Positions 21,358-32,500 of a DNA stretch of 64,000 nucleotides are shown here, piece by piece. A program made the translations under genes and the position numbers. This DNA is from Nonomuraea jabiensis. Lineage in GTDB: Bacteria > Actinomycetota > Actinomycetes > Streptosporangiales > Streptosporangiaceae. Numbering within the stretch: position 1 is the first letter of the stretch; every line of letters starts with the position of its first letter. Below the pieces are notes generated by a model. It did not search any database. It had not been told where the DNA came from and saw only the letters and a program-made list of their open reading frames with translations. Where the stretch lies: positions 744,001 to 808,000 of the forward strand of contig NZ_JACHMB010000001.1 of the NCBI RefSeq assembly GCF_014204795.1. Reading direction: 5' to 3'.

Positions 21358-22248
21358 ATGACGACGAGTGATCACGAACCGGCCACGCCGTTCGAGGAGC
21401 GGCTGTGGGCGGCGCACCGGGACGGGCAGGGCGCGCTGTGCCTGAGCCTGCTCCGCGACGCGGACCTGGCGCTGCCGATCACCGCCGCCGCGGCGGCCGG
21501 GACCGAGGCCCCCGCGTGGGCGACCGCCGCCGACGCCGAGCGGACGTGGCTGCTCGCCTACACCTCCGTGGCGGCGATGCGGGTGGCCACCGGGGGCGTC
21601 GCCACGCACTGCCGCGTCCTGTCGCTGGTCGAGCTGGCGGCCGGCTGGCCGGACCTGCGGTGGGGGCTGGCGATCAACCCGGGGCTGACGGCCGCCTTCC
21701 TGCTGGAATCGGGGACGGTGGCCAGGCTGGCGGTGCCCACGCTGGCCCAGGACCTCGCGCTCGATCCCGGCTCCGGGGTGCCGGCGGTCCAGAAGCTGCT
21801 GTCCCCCGCCGCCGTCCATGACCTGCTGACCGGGGGCGAGCCGCGCGTCTCCGGCTACTGCCATCACGCCCTGGACGTCTCGCACATCGCGACGCCCGTC
21901 GTGCTCGCCGAGGCCCTGGGGCAGCCGGAGCTGCTGACCGAGAACGGCTCGCTGAACATCCTGCGCTGGCGCCCCGTGAGCCTGGCCGACTATCGCACCC
22001 CGTACGGCGGCACCGACGAGGAGGGCAGGGCCGCGGTGGCGGGCTGGGTGGTCGAGGAGCCGCCGTTCGTGGGGATGGGCCTGGTGCCGAACGTCGACCA
22101 GGTCATCCGCGAGTACAAGGTGTACGGCGTGGGCCTGCCGCACGGCGCGGAGATCTGGGAGCTCACCTCGGAAGGGAAGGAGCACCGGCGCGCGATCTAC
22201 CACGGCGACCTGGGGCGGTGGCTGCTGATCGGGAGGCGGACGGGATGA
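21358..22248 (+). CDS. SseB-domain protein
   Basis: Soluble protein of 296 residues. The N-terminal part (about 10-125) follows the SseB N-terminal pattern: FEERLWAAHRDGQGALCLSLL, DLALPI, WLLAYTSVAAM and WGLAINPG. The rest (about 140-296) is a second mixed domain with WVVEEPPFVGMGLVPN and WRP. In actinomycetes such proteins are often found beside type VII-like secretion loci; that fits the module starting at 22755. Exact function unknown. Overlaps the next gene by 4 bp. Confidence 0.75.
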   Translation: MTTSDHEPATPFEERLWAAHRDGQGALCLSLLRDADLALPITAAAAAGTEAPAWATAADAERTWLLAYTSVAAMRVATGGVATHCRVLSLVELAAGWPDLRWGLAINPGLTAAFLLESGTVARLAVPTLAQDLALDPGSGVPAVQKLLSPAAVHDLLTGGEPRVSGYCHHALDVSHIATPVVLAEALGQPELLTENGSLNILRWRPVSLADYRTPYGGTDEEGRAAVAGWVVEEPPFVGMGLVPNVDQVIREYKVYGVGLPHGAEIWELTSEGKEHRRAIYHGDLGRWLLIGRRTG

Positions 22249-22649
22249 GCCTGCACTACTACCGGGCCCGCTGGCACGGCGTGGACTACGTGGCCAGCCC
22301 CGAGCCGCACTCCCTGGAGCTGTGGATCCGGCTGCGCAGCCCCGAGCCTGCCGACGGTTTCGAGGAGGTCGAGCCCGGCTGCCACGTACGCCCGGTGCCC
22401 GCCTCGGAGTGCGCGGCCCTGCACTTCGTGAGGACGGTGTGCACCTGGCGGGGGGAGCGCTTCGACGTGCATGGCGAGCGTGACGGGCGGCTGCTGGTCG
22501 AATACCTGGGCGGGTCCGCGCCCGCGGCGGTGGAGCTCGGGCTGGAGCGCGTCGAGCGGGGCGTGTACCGCCTCTGGGTGCCCCGGGCCGAGGTGACGGA
22601 TCTCCACGAACACGCCGAACCACTAAATGTCGGGAAACAACACTTTTGA
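22245..22649 (+). CDS. Hypothetical protein coupled to the SseB-domain gene
   Basis: Small soluble protein of 134 residues beginning MSLHYYRARWHGVDYVASPEP. The start is set by the ATGA overlap with the upstream stop. Predicted mostly beta with YRLWVPRAEV near the end, and two Cys in the middle. No family recognised; layout suggests it is made together with the SseB-type protein. A 7-bp inverted repeat (TGAACAC...GTGTTCA, 22647-22674) spans its stop codon and may be part of a terminator. Confidence 0.7.
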   Translation: MSLHYYRARWHGVDYVASPEPHSLELWIRLRSPEPADGFEEVEPGCHVRPVPASECAALHFVRTVCTWRGERFDVHGERDGRLLVEYLGGSAPAAVELGLERVERGVYRLWVPRAEVTDLHEHAEPLNVGKQHF

Positions 22650-22692
22650 ACACACTCTTGTCTCATGGTGTTCATGTGACGGAAACTAACTA

Positions 22693-22708
22693 GAAACGTG
22701 GAAGTTTC
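22693..22708. promoter_or_regulatory. Inverted repeat upstream of the YbaB/WXG/giant operon
   Basis: GAAAC, six bases, GTTTC, with another GAAAC just upstream (22682-22686), in a locally AT-rich stretch 47 bp before the YbaB-like ATG. It is a plausible operator for the operon. The binding protein is unknown. Confidence 0.35.
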
Positions 22709-22754
22709 GTAAGAGGATTTCCCGTAGACGGGAGGCCCGGCTTCAGGGGGTGTC

Positions 22755-23159
22755 ATGGAGTCGCTCGACCAGCCCGATTCGGCGGCGATGCGGGCATACG
22801 CCGACGAGCTGCGCGACATGTTCCGTCAGATCCAGGACGCCGGCATGGAGCTGCACGCCCAGGCCAGAGGGGTGCAGGTCACCGAGAAGTCGCGCGACGG
22901 CCTGGTGTCGGTCACGGTCGGCCCGCGCGGCGAGCTCGTCCGGCTCGACCTGGACCCGCGCATCTACCGGCGGCCCGAGGCCCGGCAGCTGGCCGACACG
23001 ATCGTCGAGACGGCTCAGCGGGCGGCGGCCGGCGCCCGCGAGCGCGTCACGGAGATCCTCGAGCCGGTGATCCCCCGGGCGGAGCTCGAAGCGCACCTCG
23101 ACGGCGACGTCGAAACCGCCCTGGCGCATCTCGCCGAGCGGATGGAGGGTGAACGATGA
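22755..23159 (+). CDS. YbaB/EbfC-family protein
   Basis: Protein of 134 residues with the YbaB/EbfC core: a long first helix (MRAYADELRDMFRQIQDAGMELHAQ), the strands VTEKSRDGLVSVTVGPRGELVRLDLDP, and a second helix with ADTIVETAQRAAAGARE. Cytoplasmic; canonical members bind DNA, but actinobacterial versions next to WXG genes commonly belong to ESX-like modules. An AGGGGG ribosome site precedes the ATG. Its stop overlaps the start of the WXG-like gene by 4 bp. First gene of the operon with the giant protein. Confidence 0.85.
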   Translation: MESLDQPDSAAMRAYADELRDMFRQIQDAGMELHAQARGVQVTEKSRDGLVSVTVGPRGELVRLDLDPRIYRRPEARQLADTIVETAQRAAAGARERVTEILEPVIPRAELEAHLDGDVETALAHLAERMEGER

Positions 23160-23500
23160 GACTCTGGGACGGCACGCAGATCATCAAGCCCAGCGTGGAC
23201 CGCGGGCTCTCCGAGTGGTCGGCGATGGCCGAAGACCTCGGACGCGAGTCGGCGAGGCTGGTCGCCCAGGTCCAGGAGGCACTCGACGCCGCCCCGTGGG
23301 GTCCCGGCGCCGAGGGGGAGGCGTTCAGGGCCGCCCATTTCCGCAACGACGGCCCCAACCAGATGCTCAGCCAGTGCACCCGGCTGGCCGAGGAGATCGC
23401 CGACGCCGGGCACAGGGTGCGCACGGCCGTCGACAACACCCTGAAGATGGATCTCGAGATCAGGCGCGACATGGCGGCCGGGCGGGTGCGGGAGATCTGA
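23156..23500 (+). CDS. WXG100-like small helical protein (ESX/type VII-type)
   Basis: All-helical protein of 114 residues with a helix, a turn at APWGPGAEGEAF carrying a W-G near the middle, and a second long helix, the shape of WXG100 substrates. The length is close to the usual 100. There is no signal peptide. The sequence ends DMAAGRVREI without an obvious YxxxD/E export motif. It overlaps the YbaB-like gene by 4 bp and lies 10 bp before the giant gene, whose own N-terminus also has a WXG-like region. It may be its partner for secretion or folding. Confidence 0.75.
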   Translation: MRLWDGTQIIKPSVDRGLSEWSAMAEDLGRESARLVAQVQEALDAAPWGPGAEGEAFRAAHFRNDGPNQMLSQCTRLAEEIADAGHRVRTAVDNTLKMDLEIRRDMAAGRVREI

Positions 23501-23510
23501 GGCCCAGGAC

Positions 23511-26500
23511 GTGACGGTCAACGCCGGCACCGGCGTCCACGGCTCCGGCAGCCAGAACGGCGGCGGCCTGGCCGCCCCGCGGCCGCCGGTCCGCATCGAC
23601 AGCGACGTCCTCCCGGCGTGGGAGACCGAGGCGCTGCCCGACTGGGTGGTCTACTGGCTGATCCCCATGCTGTCGGCCGGGCAGAAATGGCCGGGCGCCA
23701 GCGAGAGCGGGCTGTCGAAGCTGGCCGAGGCGTACGACAAACTGGCCGAGGGGGCCGTCAGCTCCGCGCCGGCCGCGGGCGCGGCCACGCGCGTCCTGCT
23801 GGACGGATGGATCTCGCCCGCGACCGCGAACTTCGTCTCCAGGGCCACCTTCCTGTACGGCCACGAGGGCGGGCTGGCCGGGGTGTCGGGGAACGCGCGG
23901 GCCTATTCGCAGCAGGCCAACAACTTCGCCGTCGAGACGCAGTACTCCAAGCTCTCCGTCAACGTGGCCTTCTGGGTGACGGTCGTCGCCATCGCGATCG
24001 CCCTCTTCGTCGCCTTCTTCACCGCCGGCTCCTCCACCGCGATCATCGGGCCGTACGCGGCGGGAGCCCGCGCGGCCATCACGCGGATCCTCGTCCGGCT
24101 GATGACCCTGGGCGGCCGGGAACTGGGCGTGACGCAGCTGGCCAGGGTGACCGCGCTCAGCGGCGCCACCGGGCGCGGCCTCATCGCCAGGCTGCTGGCC
24201 TCGCCGATCGGCCGGGAGCTGATCGAGGAGATCGGCGAGGAGTTCTTCATCGACGCGGCCGCCCAGTACCAGCAGCTGCAGATGGGCACCGTGCAGAACT
24301 GGGACGTGAACAAGTCGGCCGCCTCCATCATCGGCGCGGGCGGCGGCGCGGTCTTCGGCACGGCGCTGGCCGGGCCGGTGTCCCAGGTCACCAGCCACGT
24401 GCCGGGATTCGCGGGCCGCGCCCTGACCACGGGCCTGACCAACACGATCGCCTCCCCGGCCGGCAGTTTCATCGCCAACGGCGTGGTCTACGACCAGTGG
24501 CAGAACCCGTTCACGGCCGATTCCCTCCTGGGGGCCTTCATGGGCGGCGCCGGGCGTACCGGGACGATCAGCCCGTTCAACCCCGAGGTCTACACCGCGC
24601 TGGCCCACCCGGTCACCTCTCTCGCCTCCGCCTACGACCTCGCCGCGCAGGCCGACGCCGGCCGGGCGGCGGGTGGCCCGCCCGGGGGCACGGCGGACGG
24701 GAACCCGTCGGGCGGCGGCCCCGCGAACGGCGGCCCCCAGCCCGGCATGCCCGGAGCTGTGCGCCAGCCCGACGCCGCGGCGCCGACCACCGTGCGGGCG
24801 ACCGCCCCGGCGGCCCCGCGACCCGACGCTCCGGCCACCCCGAGGGCCGACGCCGGCCGGGACGGCGACGGCCGGCGCACCCCCGCCGCGCCGGACCCGG
24901 ACGCGGCCTCGCAGCGGCGGACCTCCAGGGCCGAGAACCCCGACCAGGCGGATCCGCGTGCAGCGGCACCCGACCAACCGGACCCCAGCACGGCGTCACC
25001 CGACCAACCGGACCCCAGCACGGCGGCACCCGACCAACCGGACCCCAGCACGGCGGCACCCGACCAGCCGGACGGCCAGACGGCGCCCGACGCCCAGGCG
25101 GACCCGAGCGCGGCGGCGCCCGACCAGGACGGCGCCGCGCCGCAGCCCGCCGGTGACGCGGTCCCGCGGCCGGACGACGCCTCGGGAAGGGCCGGGCACC
25201 CCTCGCCCACGGGCCAGGCGCAGGACGGCACCCCCGCGCCCGACGCCAACCCGGCCCAGCCGGACAGCGGCCCCGCCCAGCCGGACGGCCAGACGGCGCC
25301 GGACGCCCAGGCAGTGCCCGATGCCCAAGCCGCGACCGGCTCGACGCAGCTCGCCGACGACGGCTCCGGGCGCCCGGTCACCTCCCTCGACGGTGGTGCG
25401 CCGGCCGGTCAGCCCATGACCGCCGCCGTCCGAGCCCGTACGGCGCTGATCGGCGCGCTCGCCACGAACTTCCCCGACGCGGTGATCGGCCCGGCGGGCG
25501 ACCTCCTCATCCCCACCCCCGAGGGCGTACGCGCCATCCCCGCCGCCACCATGGGCCGCATCCGCTCCGCGCTGGACATGCGGGCCCAGGAGGTCACGGA
25601 CCTCTCGGACCTGCAGGCCGAGGCCGCCGCCCTGCTGACGGTCGTCCAGGCCGAAGGGGTCGTCCAGGCCGGGGAGCCGGCCGCCCCCGCGGCGGCCCCG
25701 GCGCCCGACGCCGCGCCGGCGTACACGAGCAAGCCGGGGACGGTCACCTCGCGGCCGGTCCCCGGCACCAGGTACGTCCCCGACGGCCGCCAGGGCCCCG
25801 ACCTGGACTTCGACGAGGTGCACGACGCGGTCGCCGAGTTGCTGGCGACGTACTTCCTCGACCAGGGCGTGACAGGCTTCAGCTGGTCGCAGGACGGCCG
25901 GACGCTGGCGGTCCACACGGCGACGGACGGCACCCACTACTTCCGGCCCGTCATCGGCGGCCTGTCCCCGAACCTGATGGGCGAGACCCAGGTCAGGACC
26001 GGCAGGAGCGAGGACGACGCCCACCTCGTCCACTTCAACCCGCGCGTCGCCACCGACCAGCTGCCCAGGGTCTGGCTGCACGAGATCACCGACACCCTGC
26101 AGAAGCTGCAGGAGGGCGGGCGGCGGAGCCTCCTGCCGCGCAAGAGCGACGGCGAGGCCAGGCAGAACGCGTGCGCGCGCGCCTGGCTCAACGAGCTGGC
26201 GTACCTGGCCGACAAATGGCACCAGGCCCAGACGCTCCCGGAGAAGCGGCTCATCGCCGTCGACCTCGACGGCGTGTCCCGCCAACTGCGCGAGCACGGC
26301 CAGACCCCGCCCCTGCCGCCGTGGGCGCCCACCCAGGGCACCCGTCCGTCGCTCGCGCCTCCCTTACTCGGCCCCAACCCGTCCCCCGAGGACGTGCAGG
26401 CCGTCGTCGACGCGCTGGTCCGGGCCGAGCAGACACTCCAGATCCAGATCCAGTCGAAGACGGACAGCGCCGAAGCCGCCCGCAAGAAGGCACGCAAGGC

Positions 26501-29500
26501 CACGCGGGAGGCGCGCAAGGCGCTGAAGCAGCACGATCAGGGCCGCTTCGAGCGGGCACGCAAAGCGCGCCAGGAGAACCGCGCGCACCGCGCCACGCAG
26601 AAGCGGCACACCAGGATCGCGAAGGCGTACGGCCCGGCCCTGGCGCGGGCGACGCAGACGAGAAAGGCCTACGAGCAACTGCTGTCGGCGATGCGCCGGA
26701 CAGCAGCGCCCACCCGGCCCGGCGAGGTCGGCATGGCCTCCATCGCCCGATCGCTGGCGCATGAGGCCGCGCGCCGCCACCGGGGCTATCTGGACGCGCT
26801 GTCGGCGGCGCTGCCGCAGCAGGACAGCCTGTCCATGGCCATGCCGACGGGTCCGCTCGCCCATCACACCGCTCTCACCACCGCAGTCAACAACGTCCTG
26901 GAACGCCACGAGATCGGCTACCGGTTCAGCCCGGACGAGCTGGAGCGCGCCCTGCGCGCCGACTTCCACAAGCTCGTCTCCCCCGACGGCGTCGTGCTGC
27001 GGGTGGGCCGCGGCAGCGGCGCGGCGGAGGTGCGGGTCAGGCTCTCCCTCGCCGACCTCGTCGAAGTGCTCGACGCGAGCGTCAAGGCGTCGGAGACGAT
27101 GGTGGGCCTGTTCTTCCAGGCCGGCCGTACGGTCACCGCCACCGAGTCCGGCAGCGGCGGGCTGCCCCTCGGCTTCAACACGGCCGTCCTGGCGCAGCTC
27201 CTGCCCGAGGGCGAATGGGCCAGGACGCTGGCCGAGATGCTCGGGGTCGGCGTCGGGGTCGTGGCCGGGCGGAACTGGTCGGCGACGGGCGGCGCGGGGA
27301 TGTACGCGCAGGGCGGCTCCGTCGCCGACAACAGGAGCGAGTCGCTGCTGTTCGACGCCGCCGCGACGTGGAGCGTCGAGATCCGCACGCGGAACACGGA
27401 CGGCTGGCAGGACGCCACCGTCGTGGACTCCGGCGCGCCCGGCGACGCCGCCGGGCAGCGGCTGTGGGTCTCGCACTCCTTCACCGACCAGGCCCCGCGG
27501 AAGCTGGCCTGGATCGACGACGCCAAGCGCAGCGACAAGCTCCCCAACCACGTCATCACCAGCATGACCGGCCTGGAAGGCGCGCTGGACACGGTCGCCG
27601 CGACGCTGGGCGGGCTGTACGACCAGGTCGGCGCCGTCCCCCACGACCAGCTGCGGACGTTCGTGACCGAGGAGCTGCCCCACCGGCTCCGCGACGCGGT
27701 CAACGGCGACCTGGAGCGCGTCTTCACCAGGAACGGCGTGCCGCACGCGCGGGTGCGCGCCGAGACCCGGGTCGTGCTGGTGGCCAGCGAGCCGCTCGGC
27801 GGGGCGAGCGCCGAGGAGTGGGAGGAGGAGGTGCTCGTCGACTTCGCCGCGACGCCGGGCGGGGCGTCGTCCGGCGGGTCGCTGGAAGCGAGCGTCTCGG
27901 CCGGGTTCAGCCATCCCGCGCTGCAGGAGATCGACGGATTCGGCAGCTACGACCCCAACATCGGGCCGCGGGTCAGAGGCTCCAGGTCGGCGTCGCAGTC
28001 GTACACGGCCACCGCCAACGAGCAGGCGATCCACCCGAGCGTGCACCGGAAGACCAGCCCCAAGCAGGGCTACCTGCTCGCGCTGGAGACCACGTTCATC
28101 GTGGAGGAGTTCGGCAAGCCGCCCGTCAGGCTCCGTCCGATGCGCAGCACGGCGGTGGTCAGCATGCGGGAGTCGGCCGCCTACCGCTTCGGCCTGCCCG
28201 TCGATCACGAGGCGCTGGTGTACCACAACGGCCGGCCGCTGCTCGACGCGGACGGCAACCAGGTGCTGCGGGGCGACCCGCGCCCCGGCCCGCCCCCCGG
28301 CCGCAAGCCGGAGCTGCCCTCGTGGCTCGGCGACGGCCCGGACCAGATGCGAGGCCTCGGCCCCGGCCTCGTCCAGGAGATCGACGGGCTGGCCGAGGTC
28401 AGGCAGAAGGTGATGGACCAGCTCGCCGAGCGCGGCATCATCCCGAAGGCCGAGGGCGACGTCCGGCAGTACGCGTCCAACCGGCTCGCCCGCGCCGCCC
28501 AGATCCTCAACCTGCAGGAGGTCACCGAGCAGCTGTCCGAGCACCGGATCAGGTCCGGCTACGACACCTTGGCCCAGGAGGGCATCACCGTCGACCTGGT
28601 GACGCACGGCCTGAACGGCACCCCCGAGCACCACATGCTGCACATTTCGCTGAAGCAGGACTTCAAGAAGTACCGCTACATCGGGTACACGGACTCCGAG
28701 ACGGTGGTCAACCTCGACATCGGCTCCGACACCTCGGCCCGGGCCATCAGCCAGTCCAGGACGTACGGCGGCGGCGCCTCCGTCGCCGAGAGCGACGGCC
28801 CCGACCAGGGTCACGACGGCCTGTCGCACGAGGTGGGCGTCAGCGCCGGCGGCAGCCGCACCCGCACGGCGGGTTCGAGCGTCGGCAGCACGGTCAACGT
28901 GGTGAGCCTGCACGAGAGCACCGGCCCGGTCGCGATCTTCTCCGTGGACCACGACCTGAAGGTCGATCTCGTGCACGACGGGGAGACGACCCCGCTGGCG
29001 TCCGGCAGGGGCTCGGCCAGGCTGTTGTTCGCGGCGGACCTCCTCCCCGCGAAGGACGGCTCGGCGCCCGCGCCCATCGGCAAGGTGTCGAAGAAGGTGC
29101 TGTCCAGGGCGAAGCTCGTCCACTGGGACGCGCACGGCAGCCTGCAGAGCGCCGCCCAGAAGGTGCAGCCGGGGAGCATGCGCCGGGACTCGGTGGCGTA
29201 CCAGATGTTCATGGCGGTCCTGGGCGTGCGCAACCTCGTCTCGCACCCCAGGATGCTGATGAGGCTGCTCACCACCGGCCTCGCCGTCCGCCCCCAGGGG
29301 ACGCCCACCCGGGCGTCCATGACGGTGACGGGCGAGGTCGGCGAAATGGAGGTGCTGGGCGTCGTCGACCACGTGAAGGGAGAGATCCTCTTCGGGCTCG
29401 GCAGCGCCGGCGTGTCCTGGGGCGGGTCGTCGGGTCACTCCGTCGGCGCCTCGACGACGGTCTCCGACCTCGACGGCGGCGGCACGTCCAGCGACAGCGG

Positions 29501-32500
29501 CACGGTCTCGCTGCCCTCCCGGTCGGGAGGCACCTCCGTCTCCACCTCGGTCCTCGACATCTGGGGCGACGAGGGGCTCTCGATCGACTTCGGCCGCCAG
29601 ATCCTCATCCGGGCCACCGCGGACCTCACGGTCACCGGCTCGGAGAGCATGGCGCACGCGGTGCCGCTGGCGGGCCGGGTCCCGACCGGCGAGAACGAGA
29701 CGGCCACGGCACAGGGCACCGGGCTGTTCATGCTCTCCGAGGACGACGCGCTGGTGATGTACGCCGAAGGCGAGCTCCCGCTGCCCGGCCCCGTGGTGGG
29801 CGACGCCGTCGAGCGCTTCCTCAACGGCAGCATGAAGCTCGACCCGAGCCTCGCCGTCCCCCTGGTCCAGCGGTACATCATGGACGTCGCCAAGGCGCGG
29901 GCCGCCGGCGAGGACGTGGGGTACGCCGCGCGGCACACCCCGCAGGCCCTGCTGGAGAAGCTCCAGGAGGTGACCGGCCTCGGCCCGGCGGCCACCACGG
30001 CCCAGCAGGGGAACGAGCAGCAGCAGCTCGACCAGACGCTGAGCGAGGCGACGGACCTGATCGACCGCTCCAGGGACGTCGTGCTGGCGCCGTCGTACGA
30101 CGGGACGGTGGGCCTGGGCACGGTGGAGTCGCTCGACCTGACCGACGAGCAGGGCAATCCCGTCGACATGATGGAGGCGGTGCTGAACGCCGTGCGCGCC
30201 GCCCACCCCGCGGCCGTGGACGAGAGCCCGACCCTGGCCGACGAGCTGAGCGTCGACTTCTCCAGTGACGCCGCGCTGATCCACGTCAACGACATGTGGT
30301 CGGTCCAGGGCTACGAGAAGAGCTACCACGTCCAGGTCGGCGCGCAGACCGCGCAGGCCGAGGAGGTGACGGTCACGGCCCGGCTGGTGTACGACGACCC
30401 GGGGGACTCCCGCCGGGGCCGCTTCCTCACGCACACCTCGCAGGCCGGTACCATCAGGCAGCGCTACCGCTACATCGACCTGTCGCACTCCGAGTCGTAC
30501 AACGGCTCCCACTCGGCGGGCGTGAACCAGGGCAGCACGGACAACGGCGACGGCCACGGCGTCGGCGTGGGAACGGACCGGGGCCGCTCGTACTCGGGCT
30601 CCACCAACCGGCAGGGCACGCGGCTGCAACGGCTGGCCGTGTTCAACGGCATGAACCGGGTCGAGCAGACGATGACGCTGGTCATCGAGGTCACCCGCAG
30701 GCCGGTGCGCACGGGCAGGATCCGGTCCGCGGCCCGCCGGGCGGCGGACGCGCTCCGGCGCATTCTCCGCATCGCGCTCCCGGTCAAGTACCGGGCCGTA
30801 CTCGTGCGGCGCATCCCGACCGGCATGATCCTGCCCGCCGCCGAGGACCCGGGGCCGGTCACCCCCGTGATCGACCCCCGGCTGGTCGAGCTGCGGCCCG
30901 GCTACTTCCCCGACAGGCTGCGGGAGCACGCCGGCAAACCCCTCCTGTTCGACATCATCACCTCGCGGTTCGCGAAGATGCTGGGTGCCGCCACGGTCGC
31001 GGCACGCCGGTCCGAGCTGGTCAAGCGGCTGTCCCACGACGCCCTGCTGACCGGGTTCGAGCGGATGACGGGGCCCGGCGGGCTCGTCGTCCCGCTGGCC
31101 AGGCAGAAGTTCAAGGACCAGGGCGCCCAGGTCACGATCCGGGCCCGCCTGTCGGACTTCACCATCATCGCCGGGCCCTTCGACGCGGAGAAGGGCGAGG
31201 TCGACAGGGCGGCCGACGCCCAGAACACGACGGTCTCCCGCGGCCACGCGCTGCCGGTCGGCACGAGCGGCAGCATGAACGACGGCGACTCCGGCCTCGA
31301 CGGCGGCGTGCGGGCCGGCGAGCAGGCGTCCGAGAGCGTTTCCGACCACCACGGGGCGCGCCGCGAGCGCACCAAGTCCGAGCAGGGCAAGGCCTACGTC
31401 GTCCGGCTCAGGGTGGACTACGACCTCACCTTCGAGCACGTGGCGCGGCTGCGGGACGGCAACGAGCACCCCATCGGCGATCCCGTCCACATGACGGGGG
31501 CCACCAGCGGCGAGATCGACGTGACGCTCTTCGATGACGAGATCGCGGAGCTGCGCTCCCGGGTGGAGTCGAACGTGCGGCTGGCGCCCCCGGTCGATCC
31601 CGGCTGGGCGACGTTCTCGTTCGCCCCGGCCGAGGGCCGCTCCGGGTTGATCCAGATCCTGCAGGACGCGCGGCTGGCCGCCCGCGAGCTCGGCATGGTG
31701 GCCCGCGTGGCGGTCCGGGAGGCGGACGGGATCCACCGGTACGAGGCCGCCCCCGACGGCTCGGTCCACAGCGAGATGCCCGACGGCGGGTTCGCCGAGG
31801 CGTTCGCCACCCTTCCGCCCGCGCTGCTGGACGCCGCCGACCAGGCGGGCGTCGACCTGCGCCACGTCTTCATGAACTCCCACGAGCCCGGCACGTTCGT
31901 CCATCAGGTCAGGGCCGCGCTGATGGCCCGGGGCGTCCTGCTCGCCGACGTGGAGAAGTCGGTGTGGCCCGCCGACCGGGCGACGCCGAGCCCGACGGCG
32001 GGCGGGAGCGTGGCCCAGGGGGTGACGCCCGGCAGCATGTCCTCTCCCGCGATCGAGGGCACGCCCTTCAGCCGGTCGGGCCGGCCCGACGGGGTCCCCG
32101 ACCTGACCATGGGCGAGCTGCGCGGCCAGAACATCACCCTCGGCGACCTGGGCGGCGCCGCCGCGCAGGTCACCTGGCACGGCGACATGGTGACCGTCCA
32201 GGTCCCCTCCGCTCCCGACCAGCACGTCCGCGTGCTGATCGGAGAGCCGGGCGCCGGCAACGACGCCGCCACCGAGCTGCGCGCGGGCACGCCGGACGAC
32301 CCGCACATCATGCGCGTCTGGCCGCGCGTGCACCCGGACGTCGTGTCGTCGGTCCTGGTGCACGAGCTCTCGCACGTCCTGCAGGAGACGCTCGCCGCGT
32401 CGTCGGGCGCGCCGCAGGGCGTGATCAGGACCTCCTTGTCGGAACACCAGGCCGAAGGCACCGACTACTGCCTGCTCCCCCGCCTGAACGAGCACGCCCA

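Noticed and set aside
23460..24977. Minus-strand frame of 505 codons at the start of the giant gene
   Set aside because: Same antisense effect: composition is Gly/Arg-rich with no family pattern, and it overlaps the strongly supported plus-strand gene.
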